Assembly (NCBI RefSeq): GCF_048323695.1
Contig: NZ_JBLWFT010000011.1
Span: 1-64,000 of the forward strand
Length of the DNA: 64,000 nucleotides
Origin: Aquisalimonas sp007126095
GTDB taxonomy: Bacteria > Pseudomonadota > Gammaproteobacteria > Nitrococcales > Aquisalimonadaceae
Reading direction: 5' to 3'
In this document: piece by piece, positions 37,646 through 46,125 of the stretch
Numbering within the stretch: position 1 is the first letter of the stretch
Layout of the letters: each line of letters starts with the position of its first letter
The notes under the pieces: generated by a model
Database searches by the model: none
Told to the model about the DNA's origin: nothing
What the model saw: the letters and a program-made list of their open reading frames with translations, nothing else
Made by a program: the position numbers and the translations under genes

Positions 37646-38431
37646 TTACAGGTTCTGCGTAATGAACTGCAGCATCTGGTCCGACGTGGAAATGGACTTG
37701 GTATTGGTCTCGAAGGCGCGCTGGGTCTCGATCATGTTCACCAGTTCTTCGGCAATGTTCACGTTGGAGGACTCCAGCGCACCCTGAAGCACCCCCCCGA
37801 GCCCGTCGAGCCCGGGCGTACCGGCCTGCGGTGCACCACTGGCAGCGGTCTCCATGAACAGGTTGCCACCGATGGGCTCCAGGCCCGCCGGGTTGACGAA
37901 GTCCACCAGTTCGATCTGTCCCACTTCCTGGACGTCCGCCTGACCGGCGAGGGAGACGGTAACCGTGCCGTCCTGCCCGATGGTGACGTTCTCGGCGTTC
38001 TCGGGAATATTGAGCGGCGGCTCCAGCTCGAAACCACTGGAGGTCACCACCTGCCCCTCGCTGTTCACCTGGAAGGAGCCGTCGCGGGTGTATCCAACGG
38101 AGCCGTCAGGGCGCAGGATCTGGAAGAAACCCTCACCTTCCACGGCGAGATCCAGCGGGTTTTCAGTCTGCTGCAGTGTGCCTTGGGAATGCTCTTTCTC
38201 CGTGGCAACAACGCGCACGCCGGTGCCCAACGACAGCCCCGTGGGGAGCTGCGCATCCTGAGTGTTCTGCGCGCCGGCCTGACGCACGTTCTGGTAAACG
38301 AGGTCCTCGAACACCGCACGGTCCTGCTTGAAGCCGGTGGTGTTCACGTTGGACAGGTTATTGGAGACGGTCTGCATGCGCGTCTCCTGCGCGTCCAGGC
38401 CGGTCTTGGCGACCCAAAGTGCGGGATTCAT
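37646..38431 (-). CDS. flgG: Flagellar distal rod protein FlgG
   Basis: A 261-residue rod protein. It has the N-terminal LWVAKTGLDAQETRMQTVSNNLSNVNTTGFK rod/hook signature, GEGFFQILRPDGSVGYTRDGSF in the core, and the C-terminal ESSNVNIAEELVNMIETQRAFE heptad helix. Length equals the usual 260 residues. It forms the distal rod passing through the P and L rings. It lies in the operon between flgF and flgH. Confidence 0.97.
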   Translation of the reverse strand: MNPALWVAKTGLDAQETRMQTVSNNLSNVNTTGFKQDRAVFEDLVYQNVRQAGAQNTQDAQLPTGLSLGTGVRVVATEKEHSQGTLQQTENPLDLAVEGEGFFQILRPDGSVGYTRDGSFQVNSEGQVVTSSGFELEPPLNIPENAENVTIGQDGTVTVSLAGQADVQEVGQIELVDFVNPAGLEPIGGNLFMETAASGAPQAGTPGLDGLGGVLQGALESSNVNIAEELVNMIETQRAFETNTKSISTSDQMLQFITQNL

Positions 38432-38467
38432 GGTTACCCTCCTGCCGTGTCGACGGCGTTATTCGTC

Positions 38468-39211
38468 TCAGCCCTGCATCCGCAGCAAGGAGCTGCTGGC
38501 GGCATCGTTCTCTTCGGCGTTGGTCAACATCTTCACGTGCATCTCGAACTGGCGCTGGTTGTCGATTAGCTCGACCATGGCGTCCACCGAGCTCACGTTG
38601 CTGCCCTCGAGCGTCCCGGAGTTCAGGCGCATCTGCGCGTCGGCCGGGGCAACGTCGCCGTCCGCCAGACGGAACAGGCCATCCTCCCCCTTCTCCAGAT
38701 CCTGCTCCGCCGGATTCACCATCTTGATGCGATCGATGATGACCAGCTCGTTCGCGTCACCGCCGTCCGGGACGATGCTGATGGTGCCGTCGTCACCGAT
38801 GTCCACCTTGTCCGCCGGCGGCACAGCGATCGGCCCGTTCTCACCCATCACCTGCTGACCGGCACCGGTCTCCAGCAACCCCATGTTGGACACACGCATG
38901 TCACCACGGCGTGTGTAGGCCTCGTTGCCGTCAGCGCCCTGGACCGCGAAAAAGCCTTCACCCTGCAGCGCGACATCCATGTCCCGGCCGGTGGTCTGCA
39001 TGCTGCCGGGGTTGAAATCCCAGCCAACGCTGCTCTCCGCGGAGTAAGCCCGGCTGTCGAAACCGGGCCCGCTGACCGGGTGCGTGATCAACTGATCCAT
39101 GTCCGCCCGGAAACCGGGCGTATTGGCGTTGGACAGGTTGTGACTGGTGTGCTGCTGCGCCTGCAGAGCGTGCTTGGCACCGGTCATGGAAAGATATGCA
39201 AAATTATCCAT
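38468..39211 (-). CDS. flgF: Flagellar proximal rod protein FlgF
   Basis: A 247-residue rod subunit. The N-terminus has SMTGAKHALQAQQHTSHNLSNANTPGFR, followed by GEGFFAVQGADGNEAYTRRGD and the C-terminal EGSNVSSVDAMVELIDNQRQFEMHVK. It is distinguished from FlgG by its order in the operon and the FAYLSMTGAK start. Length is normal for FlgF. Confidence 0.95.
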   Translation of the reverse strand: MDNFAYLSMTGAKHALQAQQHTSHNLSNANTPGFRADMDQLITHPVSGPGFDSRAYSAESSVGWDFNPGSMQTTGRDMDVALQGEGFFAVQGADGNEAYTRRGDMRVSNMGLLETGAGQQVMGENGPIAVPPADKVDIGDDGTISIVPDGGDANELVIIDRIKMVNPAEQDLEKGEDGLFRLADGDVAPADAQMRLNSGTLEGSNVSSVDAMVELIDNQRQFEMHVKMLTNAEENDAASSSLLRMQG

Positions 39212-39232
39212 GGGTCATGTCCTCGCCCCGCC

Positions 39233-40510
39233 TTAGCGGATGTTGAGAATCTCCTGGGTCACCTGATCCTGTGTGCTGATCATCTGCGCGTTGGCCTGGA
39301 AGTTCCGCTGCGCGGTGATCATGTTCACCAGCTGCTCGGTGATGTCCACGTTGGACTGCTCCAGGGCACCGCTCTCGATGCTGCCCAGACCGGAGGTGGT
39401 GGGCTGGCCGAGGATGGGTTCACCGGACTCGGCACTCTCCAGCCAGAGGTTGTCGCCCACTTCGGTCAGATTCTGTTCACTCGGGAAGCGCGCGGTGGCG
39501 ACCCGGCCCAGCTGCAGCGACTCACCATTGGTGTATCGGCCGAAGATCGTGCCGTCTTCCTCGATGTCCAGGTTGGAGAACTCACCGGCCTCGAAGCCGT
39601 TCTGGGTCAGTTCATTGACAGCGGAGGGAGTGCCGAACTGGGTCAGTGCACCGTAGTCGAGCCGAATGTCCTGATCATCGAGACCATCGCCCGGATCATA
39701 GGTAAAGCCGACACGCCCCTCACCCTCGTCCGTGCCCGACGCGCCTGCATCGATTCCGGCAAAGCTGCCATCCTCGTTGAAATCCACTGTGAACATCTCG
39801 GCCGGATCGGGGTTGTCAGGATCACCGCCAACGTTCTGCAGCTCATCGCCAACCTCAACGACAGATTTCCAGGAGTTATCCTCAGCTTCATCCTTGATGA
39901 AGTAGATGTTGGCACTGCGGGACGTCCCCTGACCGTCGTACACGGTGGTGGAGGTGGAGAAATTGAACGTCTCCGGGTCGTTGGCGTTGAAGTCCTCCGG
40001 GTTGAGAGGATCCGCGTTCGACTGCAGGTTGGCGTCGATGTCGATCTCGGTGGTCGGCTGCGGCGGCACGTTGCCGGTGTCGATGTCCAGCGCCTGCAGG
40101 GTACCACCCACGTTGCCGTCGCCATCCGCCGGGTAGCCGGTGAGGGCACGACCATCGGCATTGACCAGCACCCCGTCCTGATCAAGCTGGAAGGCACCGT
40201 TACGGGTGTAGGAGGTGCTGCCGTCCGGATCCTCAAGGCGGAAGAACCCCTCACCGTTCACGGCCAGATCCAGGTTATTGCCTGTGAAGTCGAACTGACC
40301 CTGGGTGAACTGCTGGGCGACGTTCTGCAGCCGCGAGCCGGAACCGATGGCGTTACTGGCTATACCGAACTGGGTCTGCGCGAACACGTCGGCGAACTCC
40401 GCACGGGAGCCCTTGAAGCCCACGGTGCCGCTGTTTGCAATATTGTTACTGGTGACGTCCAGATCGGAGGACGCGGAGTTCAGCCCTGAGAGGGAGATGT
40501 TGAAAGACAT
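39233..40510 (-). CDS. flgE: Flagellar hook protein FlgE
   Basis: A 425-residue hook subunit. The N-terminus reads MSFNISLSGLNSASSDLDVTSNNIANSGTVGFK and the core has GEGFFRLEDPDGSTSYTRNGAF. The C-terminus has EQSNVDITEQLVNMITAQRNFQANAQMI. The central surface domains are acidic. Length is close to the enteric protein (about 402). GGAAGGGG precedes the ATG. It is placed directly after its cap protein gene flgD. Confidence 0.97.
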   Translation of the reverse strand: MSFNISLSGLNSASSDLDVTSNNIANSGTVGFKGSRAEFADVFAQTQFGIASNAIGSGSRLQNVAQQFTQGQFDFTGNNLDLAVNGEGFFRLEDPDGSTSYTRNGAFQLDQDGVLVNADGRALTGYPADGDGNVGGTLQALDIDTGNVPPQPTTEIDIDANLQSNADPLNPEDFNANDPETFNFSTSTTVYDGQGTSRSANIYFIKDEAEDNSWKSVVEVGDELQNVGGDPDNPDPAEMFTVDFNEDGSFAGIDAGASGTDEGEGRVGFTYDPGDGLDDQDIRLDYGALTQFGTPSAVNELTQNGFEAGEFSNLDIEEDGTIFGRYTNGESLQLGRVATARFPSEQNLTEVGDNLWLESAESGEPILGQPTTSGLGSIESGALEQSNVDITEQLVNMITAQRNFQANAQMISTQDQVTQEILNIR

Positions 40511-40525
40511 GGTCGCACCCCTTCC

Positions 40526-41203
40526 TTATTGAATATGACGAATAGAATCGAGGGAATATTCACCGGCCCCTTCGAGCGTCAGCATGGGGCTGCGCCCATC
40601 AGACTCGAGGCTGACACTGGTCACTGGCGCGGCCGCCAGTGTATTGACGGCGGTAGCATCGTCACCGCTGCCGATGCTGGCCCGGACGCTGTACGTTCCA
40701 TCCGGCATTTCGTCGCCGTCATCGTTGAGCCCATCCCAGTGGAACGGCACATCGCCGGCGTCCTGTCGGCCCATGCTGATCTCCCGCACGGTCTGACCGG
40801 CACCGTCGGAGATGGTGATATTCAGGTTCTCGCTGTTGCGCGGCAGCTGGGCGACGCCGCTGAGCCCGTTCTCCCCAAGGGGCATGCTGTCGCTTTCCAC
40901 CATGACGCTACGGCCAACCAACGACGCCGCCTGGAGAGCCTGGTCCTGGCCCATCTGCGACGCGAACTCCTCGAATGATTCCTGCATCCCGGAGATCCCG
41001 GAAGCCGACGTGAACTGCGCCAGCTGCCCCATGAACTCGCCGTCCTCCATTGGCTCGAACGGGTCCTGGTTCTGGAACTGGGCGATCATGAGCTGCAGGA
41101 AATCGGAACTGTCCAGCTCCTCGGCGGTCTTGCCCCTGGCATCCTCAGGCTGCTCCAGCTCGGAGCTCTGGGTGTTGCCCATCAATGCATCAATTCCCAT
41201 CAT
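40526..41203 (-). CDS. flgD: Flagellar hook-capping protein FlgD
   Basis: A 225-residue scaffold needed for hook polymerisation. The conserved N-terminal region DSSDFLQLMIAQFQNQDPFEPM, then GQLAQFTSASGISGMQ, is diagnostic. The C-terminal half holds the FlgD Ig/tudor-like part with FHWDGLNDDGDEMPDGTYSVRA. A GAGG ribosome site fits the first of two adjacent ATG codons. Confidence 0.95.
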   Translation of the reverse strand: MMGIDALMGNTQSSELEQPEDARGKTAEELDSSDFLQLMIAQFQNQDPFEPMEDGEFMGQLAQFTSASGISGMQESFEEFASQMGQDQALQAASLVGRSVMVESDSMPLGENGLSGVAQLPRNSENLNITISDGAGQTVREISMGRQDAGDVPFHWDGLNDDGDEMPDGTYSVRASIGSGDDATAVNTLAAAPVTSVSLESDGRSPMLTLEGAGEYSLDSIRHIQ

Positions 41204-41213
41204 GGCGATTGCC

Positions 41214-41639
41214 TCAATTCTGGGCGAGCTGCAGGGTATGCAGCGCCAGCTCCTTGGATGTATTCATGACTTCCACGTTGTTCTGGTACGAACGGGAAGC
41301 CGAGATCATGTTCACCATCTCTTCGACGCTGTTGACGTTTGAGCGGTAGACGTAGCCGTCTTCGTCGGCGGCCGGGTGACCCGGCATGTGCAACGGCTTG
41401 TTGGGCGCGTCGCTCTCGACAATCTCGTCCAGGCTGACCCCGACATTGGCCGGGTTCTGCGCGCCGCCCTCTACACCGCGCAATGCCGCGGCAAACACCG
41501 GTTGCTTGGCCTTGTAGGCCTCCTCTGGCGTCGTGGCAACAGCTTCCGCATTGGCCATGTTGCTGGCGGTGGTGTTCAGCCGAACAGACTGGGCGTTCAT
41601 GGCCGAGCCGGCGACATCGAAAACGTTGAATACGGACAT
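41214..41639 (-). CDS. flgC: Flagellar proximal rod protein FlgC
   Basis: A 141-residue rod protein. The N-terminus has FDVAGSAMNAQSVRLNTTASNMANAEA, and the C-terminus has DGYVYRSNVNSVEEMVNMISASRSYQNNVEVMN. Size matches FlgC (about 134). It begins only 3 bp after the flgB stop, so translation is coupled. Confidence 0.96.
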   Translation of the reverse strand: MSVFNVFDVAGSAMNAQSVRLNTTASNMANAEAVATTPEEAYKAKQPVFAAALRGVEGGAQNPANVGVSLDEIVESDAPNKPLHMPGHPAADEDGYVYRSNVNSVEEMVNMISASRSYQNNVEVMNTSKELALHTLQLAQN

Positions 41640-41642
41640 GGT

Positions 41643-42050
41643 TTATTCGCCCCTGATTGCGCCAACGAGGTTGGAAATGCGCCCACCGAGGAAGTCCAGC
41701 GAGGCGCGGTACTTGACCGTGTTCTCGGCGAACTGCGCCTGCTCCACTTGCGACTCCACTGTATTACCGTCCAGCGACGGGCTGTTCGGCACGCGGTAGA
41801 GCGCATCGGCCGAGGAACCATCACCGTTGGGCGACGGAATATGCTGTGCATGGGTGGTCTGCATCACACCGCCGCTGCTGGCCTGGCCGTTCTCGGCCTG
41901 CTGCAGCGCGGTGCGGAAGTCCATGTCCCGGGCCTTGTAGTTCGGCGTATCCGCGTTGGCGACGTTCTCCGAGAGCAGCTGGTGCCGCTCACCACGGAGC
42001 TTGAGCGCTGACGCGTGCAGGCCCACTGCGTTGTCGAAGGAAATTGCCAT
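41643..42050 (-). CDS. flgB: Flagellar proximal rod protein FlgB
   Basis: A 135-residue rod protein and first gene of the operon. The SENVANADTPNYKARDMDF segment is the FlgB signature, and the C-terminal EQAQFAENTVKYRASLDFLGGRI is typical. The ATG at 42050 has GGAGGG upstream; a longer frame to 42074 lacks one and would overlap the promoter start. The -24/-12 element 34 bp upstream predicts a leader of about 23 nt. Confidence 0.95.
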   Translation of the reverse strand: MAISFDNAVGLHASALKLRGERHQLLSENVANADTPNYKARDMDFRTALQQAENGQASSGGVMQTTHAQHIPSPNGDGSSADALYRVPNSPSLDGNTVESQVEQAQFAENTVKYRASLDFLGGRISNLVGAIRGE

Positions 42051-42083
42051 GATCACCCTCCAGTGAATCGACAACGGGCCTGA

Positions 42084-42099
42084 AGCAAGCGTCGTGCCA
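42084..42099 (-). promoter_or_regulatory. Sigma-54 promoter of the flgBCDEFGHIJKL operon
   Basis: The minus strand reads TGGCACGACGCTTGCT, a full match to TGGCACG-N4-TTGCW. Initiation about 12 nt downstream of the GC gives a short leader carrying the flgB ribosome site. A FleQ/FlrC-type activator would be needed; none is encoded in the window. Confidence 0.88.
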
Positions 42100-42253
42100 G
42101 CTCACTCAGGCGGTCACGAAAAAGAGGGACAAGGCGAGCGGAAAGGCGCGTCCGGGCGGGCGTTGCGCCTTAACTGCGACTCACGTCGGGAACGGCACCG
42201 GCAGAAAACCGACGCGGCAACGCCAGCGTTCCGGCAAGGGCAAGGCGGCAACG

Positions 42254-42275
42254 GAGCGGCAACCGCTTGCCGCTC
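42254..42275 (-). terminator. Hairpin at the cheR stop codon
   Basis: GAGCGGCAA (42254-42262) and TTGCCGCTC (42267-42275) form a perfect 9-bp stem with a 4-nt loop that overlaps the cheR stop. The downstream minus-strand sequence has only scattered T residues, so termination is uncertain. Confidence 0.4.
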
Positions 42276-43107
42276 ACCGCGACGGCTGACGCACGCGGTA
42301 GATGACGCCGCCGTGACTGCGCACCATCTCCAGCTGTCCGGCGTGCCGGGCCAGCGATTCCGATGCGCCGACGATCAGGTAGCCGCCGGGGCGCATCTGC
42401 TGGATCATGCGGTTGAGGATGTTCTCCCGCGATTCCGCAGAGAAATAGATGAGGACGTTGCGGCAGAACACCACGTCGAAACGACCGAGGCTGGCGTAGC
42501 TGTCCAGCAGGTTGTGCACCATGAACTGGGTCCGCCGGCGAATCTCCGGGCGCACCACCCAGTCGGCGCCGCTGCGCTGGAAGTAACGATCACGGCGGTC
42601 GGGGCTCAGCCCGCGGTTGACCGTGGAATCCGAATACTTCGCTTCCTTGGCCTGGGCGATCATGGCCGGCGAGATATCGGTCCCAACGATCTCTGCCTCG
42701 ATACGGGCGCCACGGGCCCGGAACTCCTCCAGGGCGATACTCATCGAGTAAGGCTCCTGCCCCGACGAACATGCGGCCGACCAGATGCGGAGGGTGTCGA
42801 CACCACGCTTGTGGAACTCCGGCAGCAACGTTTCCTGGAGAATGGTGAAGGGGTAACTGTCACGAAACCACTGAGTTTCGTTGGTGGTCATGGCTTCAAT
42901 GACGGTGCCCCGAAGGCGTTGGCCACCAGGCTGCTGGACCTTGTACACCAACTCGCCCAGATCCCTGATCCTCTCGCTCTCCATCAGATGACCGAGCCGA
43001 CTGGAGACCAGATACTGCTTGTTTTCCCCGAGCACGATCCCGCAGGACTGCTCGAGGAACGCGCGAAACGCCTGGTAGTGTTCCGGGGCAATGGATCTGG
43101 ACGTCAC
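42274..43107 (-). CDS. cheR: Chemotaxis protein methyltransferase CheR
   Basis: A 277-residue enzyme that methylates glutamates of chemoreceptors using S-adenosylmethionine. The N-terminal helical domain has YQAFRAFLEQSCGIVLGENKQYLVSSRL. The catalytic part has TTNETQWFRD, the SAM-binding IWSAACSSGQEPYS, IVGTDIS, and FDVVFCRNVLIYF. The GTG at 43107 has GAGGAA 9 nt upstream; the longest frame begins at a TTG (43134) without a ribosome site, so the GTG is preferred. Located after cheV and probably cotranscribed with it. Confidence 0.93.
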   Translation of the reverse strand: MTSRSIAPEHYQAFRAFLEQSCGIVLGENKQYLVSSRLGHLMESERIRDLGELVYKVQQPGGQRLRGTVIEAMTTNETQWFRDSYPFTILQETLLPEFHKRGVDTLRIWSAACSSGQEPYSMSIALEEFRARGARIEAEIVGTDISPAMIAQAKEAKYSDSTVNRGLSPDRRDRYFQRSGADWVVRPEIRRRTQFMVHNLLDSYASLGRFDVVFCRNVLIYFSAESRENILNRMIQQMRPGGYLIVGASESLARHAGQLEMVRSHGGVIYRVRQPSR

Positions 43108-43144
43108 GGAGGCGGCTTCCTCATTGATCGGCAATTGGCTGTAA

Positions 43145-43164
43145 CGGCCGCTCCAGAGCGGCCG
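43145..43164. other. Hairpin in the cheV-cheR gap
   Basis: CGGCCGCT (43145-43152) and AGCGGCCG (43157-43164) form a perfect 8-bp stem with a CCAG loop. It could modulate readthrough or mRNA stability between cheV and cheR. Confidence 0.35.
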
Positions 43165-43212
43165 ACGCCGGGCGAATTGTAGCGTGATGAGACCTGCTAA
43201 GACTACGCTGAT

Positions 43213-44154
43213 TCAGGCGGTCACCTGCTCCAGGCGGGCCTGAACCCGAGCCGCCAGTTCGGTTGCTCCGAACTTCGCCAGAAAATCGTCGGCACCAACC
43301 CGCTTGACCAGATCCTCGTTGAACATGCCGCTCAGCGAGGAGTGAAGCAGCAGGTGCAGCCCCTTGAGCGCATCATCCCGCCGGATTTCCGTCGCCACTG
43401 TATAGCCGTCCATGCGCGGCATCTCCACGTCGGAGATGACCATGAGAAGCTGCCGCCACGGGGACTCTTCCGGGCGAGCCGCCCAGTCCTGCAACGTCTC
43501 CATGGCCTCCTGGCCGTCCCGCGCCATGGTGACCTGAACACCCAGGCCTTCGAGGGTGTCATGAATCTGACGCCGGGCCACGGAGGAATCATCGGCAACG
43601 AGCACGTGCCAGTCTTCGGCGCCGGAGGCAGGCTTGACGCCGCCCTCCTCCACGCCGGGAAGCGGGCCGATACCGCCCGCCTGGTTGATCTCGTCCATGA
43701 CCTTCTCCACGTCGACGATCTGCACGAGACGCTCATCAACGCGGGTCACGCCGGTCAGATAGGCGGTATTCGACCAGCTGCTGGGCGGCGGCATAATATC
43801 CCGCCAGTTAACGTTCACGATCCGGTCGACACCCCGCACCATGAACCCCTGCACGCTGCGATTGTATTCGGTGACGATCACCGAGCTGGTATCACGCTCT
43901 TCCAGCGCCCGCCCGGTGGTTGCCATCCGCAGATCGAGGACGGCGATCGTGCGGTCGCGGATATAGCACACACCGGCGACCGTCGGGTGGGAGTGCGGCA
44001 GCTGGATCAGACGCGGCACCGGGATCACCTCGCGCACCTTGAATACGTTGATCCCGAACAATTGGGCGCCGGACAGCTGGAACAGCAGCAGTTCCATGCG
44101 GTTGGTGCCCGCAAGGGTGGTGCGCTGGTCAACGGAATCCATGATGCTGGCCAT
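43213..44154 (-). CDS. cheV: Chemotaxis coupling protein CheV (CheW-receiver fusion)
   Basis: A 313-residue protein with a CheW domain (about residues 15-165, FGINVFKVREVIPVPRLIQLPHSHPTVAGVC) fused to a receiver domain (about 185-310). The receiver has the acidic pair in VADDSS, the phosphoacceptor Asp in VISDVEMPRMDGY and the conserved Lys in LAKFG. It couples receptors to CheA and may buffer phosphate for adaptation. The ATG at 44154 has AGGAGAGG upstream; the 28 codons before it are not CheV-like. Its promoter has a strong sigma-28 match, unlike the adjacent flgA. Confidence 0.94.
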   Translation of the reverse strand: MASIMDSVDQRTTLAGTNRMELLLFQLSGAQLFGINVFKVREVIPVPRLIQLPHSHPTVAGVCYIRDRTIAVLDLRMATTGRALEERDTSSVIVTEYNRSVQGFMVRGVDRIVNVNWRDIMPPPSSWSNTAYLTGVTRVDERLVQIVDVEKVMDEINQAGGIGPLPGVEEGGVKPASGAEDWHVLVADDSSVARRQIHDTLEGLGVQVTMARDGQEAMETLQDWAARPEESPWRQLLMVISDVEMPRMDGYTVATEIRRDDALKGLHLLLHSSLSGMFNEDLVKRVGADDFLAKFGATELAARVQARLEQVTA

Positions 44155-44217
44155 TTGTGAACCTCTCCTGCACCCGCCTGCCGCGCGGGGCTGCTTGCTT
44201 GACGTGTCGATAACCGG

Positions 44218-44244
44218 ATATCGGCGCCCGACCGGCAAACTTGA
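44218..44244 (-). promoter_or_regulatory. Sigma-28 (FliA) promoter of cheV
   Basis: The minus strand reads TCAAGTTT-N11-GCCGATAT, 14 of 16 matches to TAAAGTTT-N11-GCCGATAA with exact spacing. It predicts a leader of about 57 nt. Its upstream end is 10 bp from the sigma-54 promoter of flgA on the other strand. Confidence 0.8.
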
Positions 44245-44254
44245 CGGCAGATAA

Positions 44255-44270
44255 TGGCGCGAATATTGCT
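44255..44270 (+). promoter_or_regulatory. Sigma-54 promoter of flgA
   Basis: TGGCGCGAATATTGCT matches TGGCACG-N4-TTGCW except G for A at one position, with GG and GC in place. The predicted leader to the flgA ATG is about 48 nt. Confidence 0.8.
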
Positions 44271-44329
44271 TTCAAATCAGGGCAAGTGACGCCTCGATCC
44301 GCGGGGCATTAACGTAGCGCCTGAAACCA

Positions 44330-45088
44330 ATGAACACATGGACTCGCATCACAACCTGGCTGACCGGTGACCGACCAAGCGCGCATCACCGCCGCGGCGG
44401 CATGCTGGTCGCGTTCGCCCTCCCGATCGCTCTCGGAGCCGGTACGGCGACCGCTGACGACATCCAGCCTCTTGAGGAAATCCGCGACGCTGTGGAAAGC
44501 CATGCCGAGGCCAACCTCGCTGGCGGCGGACAGAGCACGATCAACGTCGGCCGCGTCGACCAACGCCTGCGACTGCCGCGCTGCGAGGAAACACTGGAGA
44601 CGTTCAGCCCGCCCGGCCGATCAAGCCAGAGCCGGGCGACCGTCGGCGTACGTTGCCACCACCCGAGTCCCTGGACACTCTATGTATCGGTCCGGGTGGA
44701 GACATTGAAAGAGGTCTACGCAGCGGCACGCTCCCTGTCCCGGGGAGCACTCCTGAGCGAGGACGACCTGGAACGGGTGGAGATCAACATCAACCGAACG
44801 AGCCGCGGCTACTACACCGACGCGGAACAGCTTACCGGCATGGAGCTCAACCGCGCCATGCGCGCCGGTGAAATCGTGACTCCGTCGCGCGTCAGCGCCC
44901 CGCAGCTCGTCGAGCGCGGGCAGACCGTGCTTCTCACGCTTGACTCGAGAGCAGCCAGTGTCAGCATGAACGGTGAGGCACTGCAGTCCGGCGCGCTCGG
45001 GGATCGCATCCGCGTCAAGAATACGTCGTCCGATCGGGTCATTGAAGGCGAGATCACTGGTGACAGTCGGGTCCGCGTCGGGTACTGA
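44330..45088 (+). CDS. flgA: Flagellar P-ring assembly chaperone FlgA
   Basis: A 252-residue periplasmic chaperone for FlgI. A hydrophobic signal (MLVAFALPIALGAGTATA, about residues 25-43) is preceded by a 24-residue extension with basic residues. The ATG at 44402 is a possible alternative start but would leave a signal without positive charge. The SAF domain region has YAAARSLSRGALLSEDDLERVEIN, MELNRAMRAGEIVTPSRVSAPQLVERGQTVLL and the C-terminal GDRIRVKNTSSDRVIEGEITGDSRVRV. Placed next to flgM-flgN, as in many polar-flagellated gammaproteobacteria. Confidence 0.93.
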   Translation: MNTWTRITTWLTGDRPSAHHRRGGMLVAFALPIALGAGTATADDIQPLEEIRDAVESHAEANLAGGGQSTINVGRVDQRLRLPRCEETLETFSPPGRSSQSRATVGVRCHHPSPWTLYVSVRVETLKEVYAAARSLSRGALLSEDDLERVEININRTSRGYYTDAEQLTGMELNRAMRAGEIVTPSRVSAPQLVERGQTVLLTLDSRAASVSMNGEALQSGALGDRIRVKNTSSDRVIEGEITGDSRVRVGY

Positions 45089-45152
45089 CCCCCGGGCCGG
45101 GCTTCCCCGGCCCGGGGCACGACGCATCCCGGAAAAAAGTTGCACCTGACGC

Positions 45153-45179
45153 TAAAGTTGCGGTGAGCCCTGCCGATAG
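45153..45179 (+). promoter_or_regulatory. Sigma-28 (FliA) promoter of flgMN
   Basis: TAAAGTTG-N11-GCCGATAG matches 14 of 16 consensus bases with exact spacing, 60 bp before the flgM ATG. FliA-dependent flgM transcription provides the known negative feedback loop. Confidence 0.85.
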
Positions 45180-45239
45180 CGGTTCTGACAGGGTGAGTTG
45201 CCACTCACTGCGACGCTTATGGAAGGACAGGAGCAAGTC

Positions 45240-45551
45240 ATGGCAAATCCAATTGAGGGCGGCAACCGGCCCGGCACCACACCGACGCAGGACGCCCGGG
45301 ACAACCGCCAGGTGCAGCAGCCCGGCGAGCGCCCCCAGGTCGGCCAGGAAGCGAATGGTCAAGCCGCCTCCGCCGGCACCAGCGAATCGGAGCGCCTGCA
45401 GTCGGTGCGCGACGCCATCGACCAGACCCCCGAAGTGGATCAGGGACGTGTCGACGAAATCAGGGAGCGTATCGCCAATGGCGAGTACCCCCTGAACGCG
45501 GAGAGCATTGCCGACCGCTTCATGGAACTTGAGAACCTGCTCGAGGAGTAA
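45240..45551 (+). CDS. flgM: Anti-sigma-28 factor FlgM
   Basis: A 103-residue protein that binds FliA until exported through the finished hook. The N-terminal half is disordered and Gln/Gly/Pro-rich, as in FlgM. The C-terminal binding helices carry SESERLQSVRDAIDQTPEVDQGRVDEIRERIANGEYPL and IADRFMELENLL. AGGAG precedes the ATG at 45240. The gene overlaps nothing and is 4 bp from flgN. Confidence 0.93.
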   Translation: MANPIEGGNRPGTTPTQDARDNRQVQQPGERPQVGQEANGQAASAGTSESERLQSVRDAIDQTPEVDQGRVDEIRERIANGEYPLNAESIADRFMELENLLEE

Positions 45552-45555
45552 CGCC

Positions 45556-46041
45556 GTGTCCGATCATGCGCGCGCCCTGGCCGACACCATCGACGAACAA
45601 CTCTCGCTGATGCAGGAGCTGAACGTTCAGCTCGAGAAGGAGCAGGACGCGCTGGTGGTACGTGACATGGAGACACTGCAATCGGCATTGAGCCGCAAGG
45701 TGGATCTTCTCGGCGCCATCGAGACCAGCGAGAACCGGCGTCTGGCACTGCTGGAGGCCATGACTGGTGCTCACGACGTGAACGCCATCACGACCGCCCT
45801 CGAAACGCTGGAGGACCCGGAACCGGTTCAGGCGCAGTGGTCGGAGTTGCTTGACGAACTGCAGCGGTGCCGCGCCATCAACGAAGCGAACGGCCGGGTC
45901 ATCCAGCAGCAGCAGTACGGTGTGCAGCGGACGATCGATCTGCTCCAGGGAGACGATGCACCCGCACCCCAGACGTATGGACCCGGCGCCGCCTCCGCCC
46001 CGCCGGAGAACCGTGGCGGCCGCGAGATCAGCCGCGCCTGA
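45556..46041 (+). CDS. flgN: Flagellar export chaperone FlgN
   Basis: A 161-residue cytoplasmic chaperone for FlgK and FlgL. It is a helical, Glu/Gln/Leu-rich protein with LMQELNVQLEKEQDALVVRDMETLQ near the N-terminus, characteristic of FlgN, and a C-terminal RAINEANGRVIQQQQYGVQRTIDLL helix. The start is a GTG at 45556 behind GAGGAG; an ATG frame upstream would overlap flgM. Cotranscribed with flgM. Confidence 0.9.
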   Translation: MSDHARALADTIDEQLSLMQELNVQLEKEQDALVVRDMETLQSALSRKVDLLGAIETSENRRLALLEAMTGAHDVNAITTALETLEDPEPVQAQWSELLDELQRCRAINEANGRVIQQQQYGVQRTIDLLQGDDAPAPQTYGPGAASAPPENRGGREISRA

Positions 46042-46093
46042 CCCGCTCCCGCTTCGACACCGGTCCAGCCACCACGCTGCGTTTATTCCGGGC

Positions 46094-46125
46094 AAAAAAA
46101 ACCCGGCCGCATTGGAGGGGCCGGG
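46094..46125 (-). terminator. Rho-independent terminator, minus strand
   Basis: Read on the minus strand, a CCCGGCC / GGCCGGG stem (46119-46125 and 46102-46108) is followed directly by eight T residues (46094-46101). It ends leftward transcription from the small membrane gene at 46320, or from a non-coding RNA in the AT-rich gap before it. Confidence 0.8.

Noticed and set aside
39080..40489. 469-codon plus-strand frame opposite flgE
   Set aside because: It is a GC-driven shadow; FlgE on the other strand has clear N- and C-terminal signatures.
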